Part shown: in pieces, positions 9,940 to 18,396 of the stretch | Numbering within the stretch: position 1 is the stretch's first letter | Layout: the number at the start of each line of letters is the position of its first letter | NCBI RefSeq assembly: GCF_018375725.1 | Contig: NZ_JAHACR010000014.1 | Location: 1-35,086 of the forward strand | Direction of reading: 5' to 3' | Length of the DNA: 35,086 bases | Source: Burkholderia sp. | GTDB lineage: Bacteria; Pseudomonadota; Gammaproteobacteria; Burkholderiales; Burkholderiaceae | Position numbers and translations under genes: made by a program | The notes under the pieces: generated by a model | What the model saw: the letters and a program-made list of their open reading frames with translations, nothing else | Database searches by the model: none | What the model was told of the DNA's origin: nothing

Positions 9940-10640
9940 AACAGCCAATACCCGCTGGCGCTCATCGACGGATATCGTGAATCAAAGGAATCATGGTGCG
10001 AGTTGCTGCTCAATCTGAACGCGCGTAGCGCCCCAAGCCCCGCCGTTGCTCGCGGTCGGCAACAAATCGATAGGGTGGTGATCAGAGTTTGAAGATATCT
10101 TCCCGCAGACACGGCATCAGCGGTGCTGACTTTACCAGATTTAAACATCCCCAATGCGATATCCAAGTCGCAGCACGACAAGGCCGAGGCTGGCACGCGG
10201 AGATCTAGAACGCAGCGACGAGTGCCGATCCAATCATCGCGCTCAACTAGTTCGTCGACACGTATGTGGCCAAACACCCGCTGGCCGCAGAGAAAATCAC
10301 GAAGAATCGCGACGCGCTGGCCGAATTCCACGACGCCCCGAACGGGCATCGGCCACACGTGCGGAGCACGAACCCGATTGAATTGACGCTCGAAACGGTG
10401 CGCCATCGCACGGACCTCGCGCGCAACTGCCTGTCACGCTCGACCGTCCTCCGGATGGCGTTCAAGCTAATTGAAGCGGCCGAATAGATCTGGAGGACGA
10501 TCCGCGATGCCGAAGAAATCGATCAGCTTATGACGGCATTCCCTTCAAAGATGGAACCACGGCGACAAAGCCACTCAAGCGCCGGCAGCCCGATCATGCC
10601 GCCCCGACCGCGCACGTCAAAATTAACGATTACTCGAAAA
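9940..10640 (+). mobile_element. Decayed IS256-family transposase remnant
   Basis: Fragments of the C-terminal half of an IS256-type (mutator-like) transposase can be read in order on the plus strand, with stops and frame changes between them. They are LALIDGYRESKESW (about 9950-9995), FPQTRHQRC followed by a stop where Trp is expected (about 10100-10130), NAISKSQHDKAEAG (about 10153-10195), and a long piece from AEI through FVDTYVAKHPLAAEK. The last piece continues as RSTNPIELTLETVRHRTD (about 10366-10420) and LSRSTVLRMAFKLIEAAE, stop, IWRTIRDAEEIDQL. A frame-shifted tail with FKDGT lies near 10545. The N-terminal half and clean inverted-repeat ends were not found. The element is dead and old, and its presence just upstream of the export operon points to past rearrangement. 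Confidence 0.72.
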
Positions 10641-10851
10641 CAATAGGACCGAGCTATAATCGCTCAAACGCATGGCGAATAACCGCGCAAGACCCCGAGG
10701 CCAACTGAAGATCCAGCAAAACTGAGCCAGCCCTTCCGAAACGGCCATTGCCCGATAGACCCCAAACGCGACGTGAAGCTCTCAGCCCATACAGTCATAG
10801 CAGCGGGCTACGAATGACCCGGAATACAACTCAAACAACGTAACAAGCAGC
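10641..10851 (+). other. Leader region upstream of wcbD
   Basis: These 211 bases between the IS256 remnant and wcbD hold no gene. A TATAAT hexamer is at 10655-10660, but I see no matching -35 box at the normal distance, so a promoter here is only a possibility. No strong Shine-Dalgarno precedes the wcbD ATG. Confidence 0.35.
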
Positions 10852-11982
10852 ATGTCAAACACAACCGCCAAGCCGCAAAAAAACTTTCTAGATCAAATTA
10901 AAGGTGTCAATCGACTCTTCGCGCTGACCGTTGTTGCACCGACCGCGCTGGCTGCAATTTATTACGGTTTTATTGCATCGGACGTCTATGTTTCTGAGTC
11001 CCGCTTTGTCGTTCGCAGTGCACAGCAACAGCCAAAAATGAGCATGGTGGGCGCGCTGCTCGAAGGCACCGGAATTTCGCGCTCCGAGGACGACACCTAC
11101 CCGGTTCTGGATTATATCCAATCGCGCGACGCACTGCGCGAATTGGATCAGAATAATTATATTCTTCACTCCTACTCTCGACAGGGCGACTTTATTAGTC
11201 GATTTCATACTTCTTTCGACAACAGTTTCGAATCGCTTTGGAAGTACTATTCAAATCATATTGTCGAAGCGAAGCTGGATCCGATCTCTTCGATTACCAC
11301 CTTGACGACACGGGCTTATTCGGCTGCTGATGCGGAGCGCATCAACAATACGCTCGTCGAAATCAGTGAACGGTTGATTAACCGCCTCAATGCTCGCGCC
11401 GCCTCGGACGCCATCACGTTCGCGCAGCGCCAAGTGGACGTAGCTGTCGCCAAGGCCAAGGACGCCGCGTCGGAACTGGCGCTCTACCGAAATAGCCACA
11501 CGGTCTTCGACCCGGAAAAGCAATCGGCACTGCAACTCCAGCAAGTGACCAGCCTGCAAACGCAACTATTCGCGGCACAATCGCAACTGGGCCAGCTTCA
11601 GGCCGTATCACCCCAGAACCCCCAGATTCCTGCACTGAAAACGTATATTGCCACCATCGAAAAACAGGTCGATGTCGCAACCGGCAGTGTAGCGGGCGGC
11701 AAGAATTCACTTTCGCAAAAGGCCAGTGAATACACCCGACTTGTATTAGACGCGCAACTCGCCGACAAGCAACTCGCTTCGGCCATGGCGTCGCTCGACA
11801 ATGCGCGTGCAGACGCGGAAAGAAAGCAGCTCTATCTTGAAGTATTGGTGCAGCCGAATGCCCCAGATATCGCCATCGAACCCAAACGCCTTCGCGGCAT
11901 CGCAGCCACGTTCTGTGTTGGCCTAATTCTGTGGGGCGTCCTCAGCCTTCTGATCGCCAGCGTTCGCGAGCATCAAGACTGA
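10852..11982 (+). CDS. wcbD: Capsule export inner-membrane protein, KpsE/CtrB/BexC family (WcbD-like)
   Basis: The 376-residue product is a polysaccharide co-polymerase-type (PCP-3) protein. It has a transmembrane segment at about 22-42 (LFALTVVAPTALAAIYYGF), then the typical YVSESRFVVRSA motif and a long periplasmic region rich in Ala, Gln and Lys that should form coiled coil (about 185-345). A second transmembrane segment lies at about 347-367, just before the short cytoplasmic tail. Such proteins bridge the Wzm/Wzt ABC transporter and the outer-membrane export lipoprotein (here wcbC at 21775-22956, encoded on the other strand). It is first in a rightward operon, 4 nt before wzm. The family call is secure; the wcbD name rests on similarity to the B. 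pseudomallei capsule locus. Confidence 0.93.
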   Translation: MSNTTAKPQKNFLDQIKGVNRLFALTVVAPTALAAIYYGFIASDVYVSESRFVVRSAQQQPKMSMVGALLEGTGISRSEDDTYPVLDYIQSRDALRELDQNNYILHSYSRQGDFISRFHTSFDNSFESLWKYYSNHIVEAKLDPISSITTLTTRAYSAADAERINNTLVEISERLINRLNARAASDAITFAQRQVDVAVAKAKDAASELALYRNSHTVFDPEKQSALQLQQVTSLQTQLFAAQSQLGQLQAVSPQNPQIPALKTYIATIEKQVDVATGSVAGGKNSLSQKASEYTRLVLDAQLADKQLASAMASLDNARADAERKQLYLEVLVQPNAPDIAIEPKRLRGIAATFCVGLILWGVLSLLIASVREHQD

Positions 11983-11986
11983 CGGT

Positions 11987-12784
11987 ATGAGCACATCGAC
12001 TACGCCATTCATGCAGTCCCTGCGCATTCAGGCGCGCGTCGTCCATGCCTTGATCATGCGCGAAATCATTACGCGCTATGGTCGACACAATATTGGTTTT
12101 GCGTGGCTGTTTGCCGAGCCCATGCTGTTTACCATCGGTGTAATCGGGCTATGGAGCATCGTCCATAAATCAACTTCGTCGCAGCACATCAACATCATCG
12201 CGTTCGCGGTCACCAGCTATTCGACCGTGCTGGTATGGCGCAATGGCATTGGCCGTTGCGCGCTGGCAATCACGCCCAATGCCTCGCTGTTGTTTCACCG
12301 CAACGTGCGGGTCATCGATCTATTCATTTCCCGCATCATTCTGGAAATTGCAGGTGTCACACTGTCGATCGTCGCCCTGCTCGTGGGCCTCATGCTGATG
12401 GGCCTGATCCCGCCGCCAGCGAACGTGCTCAATATGATCTTGGGCTGGGTGCTGCTCGGATGGTATACCGCGGCAATGGGCATGTTGATTGGCGGGCTCA
12501 CCGAATACAGCGAAGTTGTCGAGCGTCTTTGGCATCCGATTTCCTATTTCCAGTTGCCGGTCTCTGGCGCGTTTGTCATGACCAGCTATCTGCCGCCGAG
12601 TCTGCGCGACATCGTAATGCTGTTCCCGGCATCCAACTGCGCTGAGTTGTTCCGATACGGCTATTTCGGTAAGGACATCACCCCTTACTACAACGTGCCC
12701 TATACCTGTGCAGTATGTCTCGCAATCACATGGCTTGGCCTGCTGGTCGTGCGCGGCGCATCGAAACGAGTGGAAACACAATGA
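11987..12784 (+). CDS. wzm: Capsule polysaccharide ABC transporter permease (KpsM/Wzm type)
   Basis: The product is a 265-residue integral membrane protein of the ABC-2 permease family. Residues 15-35 carry the family's amphipathic start (ARVVHALIMREIITRYG), followed by GFAWLFAEPMLF and about six hydrophobic segments, ending in PASNCAELFRYGYFG and a last membrane span. With wzt it forms the transporter that moves lipid-linked capsule across the cytoplasmic membrane. The ATG is 4 nt after the wcbD stop, and the gene overlaps wzt by 4 nt (ATGA), so the three are co-transcribed and probably translationally coupled. Confidence 0.94.
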   Translation: MSTSTTPFMQSLRIQARVVHALIMREIITRYGRHNIGFAWLFAEPMLFTIGVIGLWSIVHKSTSSQHINIIAFAVTSYSTVLVWRNGIGRCALAITPNASLLFHRNVRVIDLFISRIILEIAGVTLSIVALLVGLMLMGLIPPPANVLNMILGWVLLGWYTAAMGMLIGGLTEYSEVVERLWHPISYFQLPVSGAFVMTSYLPPSLRDIVMLFPASNCAELFRYGYFGKDITPYYNVPYTCAVCLAITWLGLLVVRGASKRVETQ

Positions 12785-13437
12785 TCGAACTTGTAAACAT
12801 TTGCAAGAAATACGAAGTTCGCGATGGCAAACGCACGGTCCTCAGCGAGATCAACTGTACGATCGAGCGCGGTGAGCATGTGGGCATCCTCGGCAAGAAT
12901 GGCGCGGGCAAATCCACGCTAATCCGGCTCATCAGCGGTACCGAACTGCCGACGTCGGGACAAATCAAGCGCGGTATGAGTGTGTCCTGGCCGCTCGCCT
13001 TCTCCGGTGGCTTTCAAGGTAGTCTCACCGGGCTCGATAATCTGCGTTTTATCTGCCGGGTCTATAACACGTCTTATCAGAAAGCGCTGCCCTTCGTCGA
13101 AGAATTCACGGAACTGGGCAAATACCTGCGCGAACCGGTCAAGCGTTACTCGAACGGAATGCGCGCCAAATTGGCGTTCGCCATGTCAATGGCCGTAGAG
13201 TTCGACTGCTTCCTGATCGACGAAGTCATTGCAGTAGGTGATTCAGAATTCCAGCGCAAGTGTCACACCGAACTATTTGGCAGACGCGCCAATCGAGCCA
13301 TGATCATGGTTTCGCACGACCCACACATGATCAGGGAACATTGCTCCAAAGCCTATGTACTCGACTCCGGGGAGCTCAAGTATTTCCCCGACGTCGATTC
13401 CGCCTACAGCTACTATGAGACGCCGCGCCAATCGTGA
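12781..13437 (+). CDS. wzt: Capsule polysaccharide ABC transporter ATPase (KpsT/Wzt type)
   Basis: The 218-residue ATPase has Walker A GKNGAGKST (residues 38-46), ABC signature YSNGMRAKL (about 140), Walker B FLIDEV (about 163) and the switch His in MVSHD. It lacks the C-terminal carbohydrate-binding extension of O-antigen Wzt proteins, as expected for a group 2 capsule KpsT. The ATG at 12781 is inside the end of wzm; a longer frame reaching 12715 lies within wzm and is rejected. It is the last gene clearly coupled in the wcbD-wzm-wzt export operon. A 117-nt gap containing an IS30-end-like sequence follows. Confidence 0.95.
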   Translation: MIELVNICKKYEVRDGKRTVLSEINCTIERGEHVGILGKNGAGKSTLIRLISGTELPTSGQIKRGMSVSWPLAFSGGFQGSLTGLDNLRFICRVYNTSYQKALPFVEEFTELGKYLREPVKRYSNGMRAKLAFAMSMAVEFDCFLIDEVIAVGDSEFQRKCHTELFGRRANRAMIMVSHDPHMIREHCSKAYVLDSGELKYFPDVDSAYSYYETPRQS

Positions 13438-13505
13438 GCAACAGCTTGCGATCCGCAACTGCGGGCGAATCGCTGCTCGATGCCGAGCACTGATTGCCCT
13501 CCACT

Positions 13506-13544
13506 CAGTAACTCGCGCGGTGTTGCACCTCGCACTTGAAACCG
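13506..13544 (+). repeat. IS30-end-like fragment, copy 1 of a direct repeat
   Basis: These 39 bases match 23651-23689 in the same orientation with four differences. The second copy lies at the right end of a decayed IS30-family element, so this one is probably a solitary right end left by a lost or recombined copy. It stops 10 nt before the ATG of the hydrolase gene at 13555. Confidence 0.6.
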
Positions 13545-13554
13545 GCCAGTAATC

Positions 13555-14991
13555 ATGTGGAAACAAGAGAATCTGATCGATGCAGAATCTCTCATTGTCG
13601 CGCTGACGTCATACAACGCGGACAATTCGAAAATCAACACGTTTGATTTTTCATCTCTGACCCGTAGCAGCGACTTTGCTGCGGTTCTGCTAAAGGATCT
13701 CGACAACGCTTGGTACACGAAAGGTATCGACGGGGTCGGCGCCACGCACGAAGAGGTCGTCGCTTATCTCACGCCGCTGCGCTCACGCTACAAGCGCATG
13801 CTCTTTATAGGCGACAGCATGGGCGCTTTCGGTGCGATTTTGCTCGGTGCACGCCTCGAAGCCGACAAAATTGTCGCGATTTCGCCGCAAACCACGGTTT
13901 GCACTCGAACTTGCAACATTCTCGCCGACGGGCGCTTCACCCGTTTCTTTGAGAAACTGACGGAGGTGCCAACGACGATCAAAGACGTGCGAACGATCCT
14001 CGCCAAATGGCCCGCAAGGTCGCTCGATGTGTATGTTTCGCGCGCGGATCCGCTCGACGTCGAGAACGCCAAGAACATCGAGGGAATTCCGAATGTCAAT
14101 CTCCAGTACGTCGACTATTTCGATCATTGGATGGCCGAGGAGCTCAAGCGCTATGGCGCGTTGCGCGGCATCATTCGCAACTTCCTGCTCGATCGGGGTT
14201 CTTTCGACCTGAACGAATTCATCAGTACCGAACGCAGAGTGCTGGGCAGTGCGCTGTCCTGGATCGGAGACGGAGCAATCGGAGCAAACGGAACGCTACA
14301 CGAGTTCAAACTCGCCGTCGCACCAAACTGGTACTTGCGAGAAAGAATCAAGACCGGCGAGGTCGAATTCCGGACCGATGTGTTTGGCCCCGATGTGCCC
14401 GCCCATGTGACGCGTTATTTTCACTTCAACGATGACGTCGAGCGCCTCAATCCGGATTTTTTCCGACTCTCGATTTCACTTCCCGTTGCCGGTTCGGCGG
14501 TGGGCATGAATACGGTACTCACGCATGCGCTGATCAAGAAGAAACCCGTTTCGAATCTTGGCATTCCGGCACTTCGCGCGTCGTTCGAAGTTACACGCGA
14601 CGACAGTGATATTGCCGAAGGCCGGCAAGGTGAAGAACTCCTGCACCGCATGGATTTTCCCGGCGACACGACGCGGCCGCGATTCGATCCGAATCGCCGC
14701 GGCCATATCATGTCGGGACCGTATGTGAGCCTGGAAGCAGGTACCTACGTCGCCCATGTGAAACTCGCCGACGATTTCACGACGAACGATACCTTGTATC
14801 TGGATGTTGCATGTGACTGCGGACGTGTCGTCGTACTGAGGGAATATCCCGTGAAGCTGCTTCGTACCGAACGATGGTTGAAAGTGCCCTTTCATCTCCA
14901 CCGTGCCAGGGGCGACATCGAAATCCGGCTGCGGACTGAAGAGGGCGCATCGGGCTCGGTCAACAACGTCTTTATCAACAGGATCGGCTGA
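13555..14991 (+). CDS. Uncharacterised alpha/beta-hydrolase-fold protein with a C-terminal beta-rich domain
   Basis: The 478-residue product has an N-terminal alpha/beta-hydrolase-like domain of about 200 residues. Its nucleophile elbow is FIGDSMGAFGA (Ser88), the candidate acid is Asp165 (SRADPLD) and the candidate base is His191 (FDHW). The remaining 270 residues are rich in predicted beta strands (for example AGTYVAHVKLADDF and RGDIEIRLRTEE) and resemble a jelly-roll carbohydrate-binding module rather than a known enzyme. No signal peptide is seen, so it is probably cytoplasmic. It may be an esterase or acyltransferase acting on the capsule, but this is inference. The ATG at 13555 has no clear Shine-Dalgarno. 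An IS30-end fragment lies just upstream, so the native 5' end or promoter may have been altered. It converges on the sulfotransferase gene. Confidence 0.75.
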   Translation: MWKQENLIDAESLIVALTSYNADNSKINTFDFSSLTRSSDFAAVLLKDLDNAWYTKGIDGVGATHEEVVAYLTPLRSRYKRMLFIGDSMGAFGAILLGARLEADKIVAISPQTTVCTRTCNILADGRFTRFFEKLTEVPTTIKDVRTILAKWPARSLDVYVSRADPLDVENAKNIEGIPNVNLQYVDYFDHWMAEELKRYGALRGIIRNFLLDRGSFDLNEFISTERRVLGSALSWIGDGAIGANGTLHEFKLAVAPNWYLRERIKTGEVEFRTDVFGPDVPAHVTRYFHFNDDVERLNPDFFRLSISLPVAGSAVGMNTVLTHALIKKKPVSNLGIPALRASFEVTRDDSDIAEGRQGEELLHRMDFPGDTTRPRFDPNRRGHIMSGPYVSLEAGTYVAHVKLADDFTTNDTLYLDVACDCGRVVVLREYPVKLLRTERWLKVPFHLHRARGDIEIRLRTEEGASGSVNNVFINRIG

Positions 14992-15051
14992 CTTCTTTTT
15001 TCGCGTTGCCTTGATGCGCCTGAGCCATCCGGGCGCTCAAGTACAACGCGA

Positions 15052-15074
15052 GGGTGCCGCTTTCGCCGGCCCCC
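15052..15074 (+). terminator. Possible terminator between convergent capsule blocks
   Basis: GGGTGCCG pairs with CGGCCCCC around a 7-nt loop, with one internal mismatch, followed by only three T. It lies in the 115-nt gap between the hydrolase gene (rightward, ends 14991) and the sulfotransferase gene (leftward, ends 15107). Weak. Confidence 0.3.
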
Positions 15075-15106
15075 TTTAACATTCAAGATGGCGTACCTTC
15101 CCCAAT

Positions 15107-16279
15107 CTACGCAGCAACCTCCAACCCTTCGGGTGCAGCCGATGCGAGATGCCAGTTCGACGTTGCGACGCTACGGCGCGCCACGTCGGATAGTCTATGA
15201 TCAACCATCGCGGGTGACCAAACTTCCGGCACGCGCAGATGCGCCACATCCGATTCGCTCAAACCATCCAGATCGATCGCATACGTCACTTGCTGATTGT
15301 TGATGCGACGGAATTGCATGGGCAGCGGTGTGCCATCAGTCTTATGGAATCGGACCTCGTCGTCAGCAACCCGGTGGAATACGTGAACGGTAAACATCAG
15401 CCATCGTTGCGACGCAGCCCGCTTGATCTGCACCTCGGAAAAGTTCTGCGGGCCCGCCCAGTATTCCACTCCGTGATCCGTGAAATACGGCTGATGCCAA
15501 CCCTCGCCAAGCAGAATTGCGCTCGTCCCCTCAGACCAGACACGCCCCCAATTATTTGTTGATGCGTCCGAGAAGACCAGCTTCGACATGCGCTTCTTGT
15601 AGGCAAGAAACCTGTCTCGCGCGGCCTGCCAAAGCAATAGATCGACGGAATACAGTTCCGGCCGCTTCGAAACGATGCGGGCCAGTTGATCCTTTTCCCC
15701 GCGTTCGGTTTCGGCCACATTCGTTCGTAGATCCTGATGCGACATTACGCGCTGATTCTCGACCTGCCAGAGAAAGCAGAAATCGTCGATCGATTCAGTT
15801 GGCACGAGCCATTTGACGTACTCCAGGCAATCGAGCATGAGCATCGTCATCCCGACGACCTGCCGGGTGTCGATCCCCACGTCGCGAAACGCGGACACGA
15901 AATAACGCGTCTGATGATTGCAGAAGAAGTCCCCATACTGATCGAAAAATTGTTCCGGCGACAGCAGATGCGCGACCCTATGCAGCGTATTCGCCGGCTC
16001 GCGGAGAATGTGCAGGTAGTTCGATACGATCTGCGCAATGGGGTCACGCACGGTGACCAGCACGTCGAGTTCGTCGAAGCCGTCCAGGACTGGGCCGTTG
16101 ATGTGCGCTTCGACGAAATCTTTCTTCGTGAGCAGGTCGCGCAGCTTCTCACGCCCTTCGGGAAAACTCAAATCGCCTGCCATGTAGCTTGAACGGCCAA
16201 GCGCGAACGCGGAAGCCAGACGCAGCGCCAGCGACTGGCCGCCCGTCTTCGGAATATGGTGATAGAGGATCTTGCGCAT
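15107..16279 (-). CDS. Sulfotransferase-like protein (HIPKTGG family)
   Basis: The 390-residue product begins MRKILYHHIPKTGGQSL. HIPKTGG (residues 8-14) is the 5'-phosphosulfate-binding loop of Sulfotransfer_2-type enzymes, and VTVRDPIAQIVSNYLH (RDP at 78-80) matches the 3'-phosphate-binding motif with the downstream Ser. Residues after about 240 form an extra domain I do not recognise. Such enzymes move sulfate from PAPS to sugar hydroxyls. It is the last gene of the leftward block, 24 nt after the GT9 gene. An APS kinase gene at 28713-29363, which would make PAPS, supports a real sulfotransferase role. Some capsule-locus proteins with this fold have no proven sulfation activity, so the reaction is inferred. 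I do not assign a wcb letter. Confidence 0.8.
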   Translation of the reverse strand: MRKILYHHIPKTGGQSLALRLASAFALGRSSYMAGDLSFPEGREKLRDLLTKKDFVEAHINGPVLDGFDELDVLVTVRDPIAQIVSNYLHILREPANTLHRVAHLLSPEQFFDQYGDFFCNHQTRYFVSAFRDVGIDTRQVVGMTMLMLDCLEYVKWLVPTESIDDFCFLWQVENQRVMSHQDLRTNVAETERGEKDQLARIVSKRPELYSVDLLLWQAARDRFLAYKKRMSKLVFSDASTNNWGRVWSEGTSAILLGEGWHQPYFTDHGVEYWAGPQNFSEVQIKRAASQRWLMFTVHVFHRVADDEVRFHKTDGTPLPMQFRRINNQQVTYAIDLDGLSESDVAHLRVPEVWSPAMVDHRLSDVARRSVATSNWHLASAAPEGLEVAA

Positions 16280-16303
16280 AGTGTGTATTCGTTTCCACTG
16301 TAA

Positions 16304-18250
16304 TCACTCGCCGCCGAAGCGCATCCACGTGACGATCTTGTTGCCAACAGATGGCAGCTCACGCCACTGCGACAGATCTTTCTTCAAACCGGACACCACG
16401 CTGTCGACCGAAATCGCGCGCAGACAGATGCTCTCGCGCCCGTTGGTCAAATGACACGGCTTGTGTTCATGACGCCAGCACGGATAGCACGGAAATTCTG
16501 CCTTGCTTGGTGCGAGAAGCTGGATGTTCGGGTAATCCTTGGTCCGCAGGCGGCCACTGATCGCACCAAAGATGGCGATTGTGGGCACCTTCAGCGCGGC
16601 CGCGATATGGAGGAACGACGAATCCAGCACGACGAGGCGTTCGCAGAGACTTGCGAGCGCAATGCTGTTTCGCAACGGCTCCACAACCGTCGTGACGTTG
16701 TCAAATCGGAAGCCATTCAGCGGCTCATGATGGAACACGAGCACGCAATACTTGTGCGAAAGCTCTTCGACTAGCTTTTCCATATGCGGCCAGTTGCGAT
16801 AGCTATCCGCCGCAAAAGGCTGCACGCCAATAACCGGACGCCCTTCAGGATTGATCTGTTGCAGATAACGTTGTGCCCATTCACGTTCGTCTTCGCGCAC
16901 ACTATAGAACGGCAGAAAACCATGCGTGCGGCTCAAACGGGGCTTTGAAATGCCCATCGAGCGCGCAAAAATTTCAATGCGGTTTTGACGCACGTTCGGG
17001 TATTGCTTAGACTCCAGTTTCCCGGCGGGACAGTCGGTCAGATTTACCCAACGCTTGTACTTCTGAATCTCGATTGGATCATCGTCGATATTGAGCAGGC
17101 GAATGCCCGGCAGCCCCTCAAATACCGCATGAAACGACTTGGGAATCGCGAAGTCGATCAATGCCTGCGGATATTTCTGCTTCAACGCCAGTAGACCCGG
17201 CGTCATCATAAAGAGATCGCCGATCCCCCCCATCGCCCGCGTCACGAGAATCCTGCGCTCCTTCGTACCGACCTGCTTCAACGCGAGCGCGTCTTCGCGC
17301 GCCCTGGCAGCCACGCCAGCAGGGCGAAACAATTCGCTCTTCTTGATCAGAAATTTTTCCGAAAGCATCGACACAGCCAAACCCAGCAGCCTAAACGGCT
17401 TATGCAGACCAATCGAGCGCAGCGGCGGAACGCTTGCAATCAGGCTGGCCGTATAGGACGGCAAGATCAGAATGCGATACTTGAGCGGCACGTCGCCGTT
17501 CAATACTAGCGCGCGAAACACACCACGGTATGTCTTCGCAATCTGTGCCGCGAAAGAATCGCGCAACTGCCCACTGGTTTGACGCAGAGCCAGCCCCGTC
17601 CACAAGACGAGGCGGTATTCGCGCAGCCGGTTACCTGCGGCAAGGATATAAACGAGCCGATGACAAAATGCAGGCAATTCGCGCCGGCTTGGAAGCAGGT
17701 ACGGGCGCTGAATTAGTCGAAGCGCAACTGCGCATGCATCATCGACACGCCCGGCCAGCGCATCCAGATATGCGGCGTGAACCGAAAGCGCCTGCGTCAA
17801 GCGCGGAAACTTCTTCACGCCGGTTCGCATGCCGACGGCAACCAGCGTGCGGGCCTCAGGTAGGAAATTCATCGTCGTGAAGTCGCCGGCGAGTTGCTCC
17901 AGCCCCTTGAACCATTCCTCGGTGAAGGAAATACGCGCTTCCACCAGGTACGAAATGTTCTCCAGCACATCAGCGACGAATGCATCACCCTCGGCAAAAT
18001 CATGGCGCATCAGTTCAGTCACGTGCGCGCCCACGCAGCTTGCGTACGAGTAAAACACGTAGCGATCGCGCAGCGCGTGGCGGCGATTTTCACGCCCCAT
18101 CTTCAGCCATGCGTGAAAGACAGGCGCATGGATGTTTTCGTACGCGATGGTTCCGAGGCCGATGTCCGTTTCGACATCATTTTCCAGCGCGACGCTCGCC
18201 GCCACCGATGTCTGTGGACTGATTGTCAGTGCTTCGTGTATTTTGTTCAT
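16304..18250 (-). CDS. Glycosyltransferase family 9 (heptosyltransferase-like) with long N-terminal extension
   Basis: The product is 648 residues from the ATG at 18250 (MNKIHEAL). The frame continues to a TTG at 18313, but that start is less likely. Residues about 330-640 form a GT9 domain: ILVTRAMGGIGDLFMMTPGLLALKQKYP at the N-terminal nucleotide-sugar side, then VIGVQPFAADSYRNWP, VVLDSSFLHIAAALKVPTIAIFG and a Cys-rich tail beginning CYPCW. GT9 enzymes usually transfer heptose from ADP-heptose, which fits hldA and hldC next door. The first 330 residues are mostly helical and unrecognised; a second catalytic or protein-interaction domain is possible. A run of seven G (minus strand, 17231-17225) sits in the MGGIGD codons. 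The gene lies in the leftward wcbC-to-sulfotransferase block. Confidence 0.85.
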   Translation of the reverse strand: MNKIHEALTISPQTSVAASVALENDVETDIGLGTIAYENIHAPVFHAWLKMGRENRRHALRDRYVFYSYASCVGAHVTELMRHDFAEGDAFVADVLENISYLVEARISFTEEWFKGLEQLAGDFTTMNFLPEARTLVAVGMRTGVKKFPRLTQALSVHAAYLDALAGRVDDACAVALRLIQRPYLLPSRRELPAFCHRLVYILAAGNRLREYRLVLWTGLALRQTSGQLRDSFAAQIAKTYRGVFRALVLNGDVPLKYRILILPSYTASLIASVPPLRSIGLHKPFRLLGLAVSMLSEKFLIKKSELFRPAGVAARAREDALALKQVGTKERRILVTRAMGGIGDLFMMTPGLLALKQKYPQALIDFAIPKSFHAVFEGLPGIRLLNIDDDPIEIQKYKRWVNLTDCPAGKLESKQYPNVRQNRIEIFARSMGISKPRLSRTHGFLPFYSVREDEREWAQRYLQQINPEGRPVIGVQPFAADSYRNWPHMEKLVEELSHKYCVLVFHHEPLNGFRFDNVTTVVEPLRNSIALASLCERLVVLDSSFLHIAAALKVPTIAIFGAISGRLRTKDYPNIQLLAPSKAEFPCYPCWRHEHKPCHLTNGRESICLRAISVDSVVSGLKKDLSQWRELPSVGNKIVTWMRFGGE

Positions 18251-18396
18251 CCCATTAACACCAGAGAACCGATTTATCCCACTTCTCGCGCTTCGTCTAT
18301 CCAAAGCACACAAGTCCGGGGCGAACCAGTATCCATATTCGACGACATCCTCGCATAGCGGGTGACGCCCGTTCGCGAAGCTTTGTCAACAAGTGG

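Noticed and set aside
9855..10406. 183-codon minus-strand frame in the wcbO-wcbD gap
   Set aside because: It lies opposite readable IS256 transposase fragments and has no protein-family features.
9147..10851. JUMPstart/ops antitermination element expected before capsule genes
   Set aside because: No GGCGGTAGC core was found by eye on either strand of the gap.
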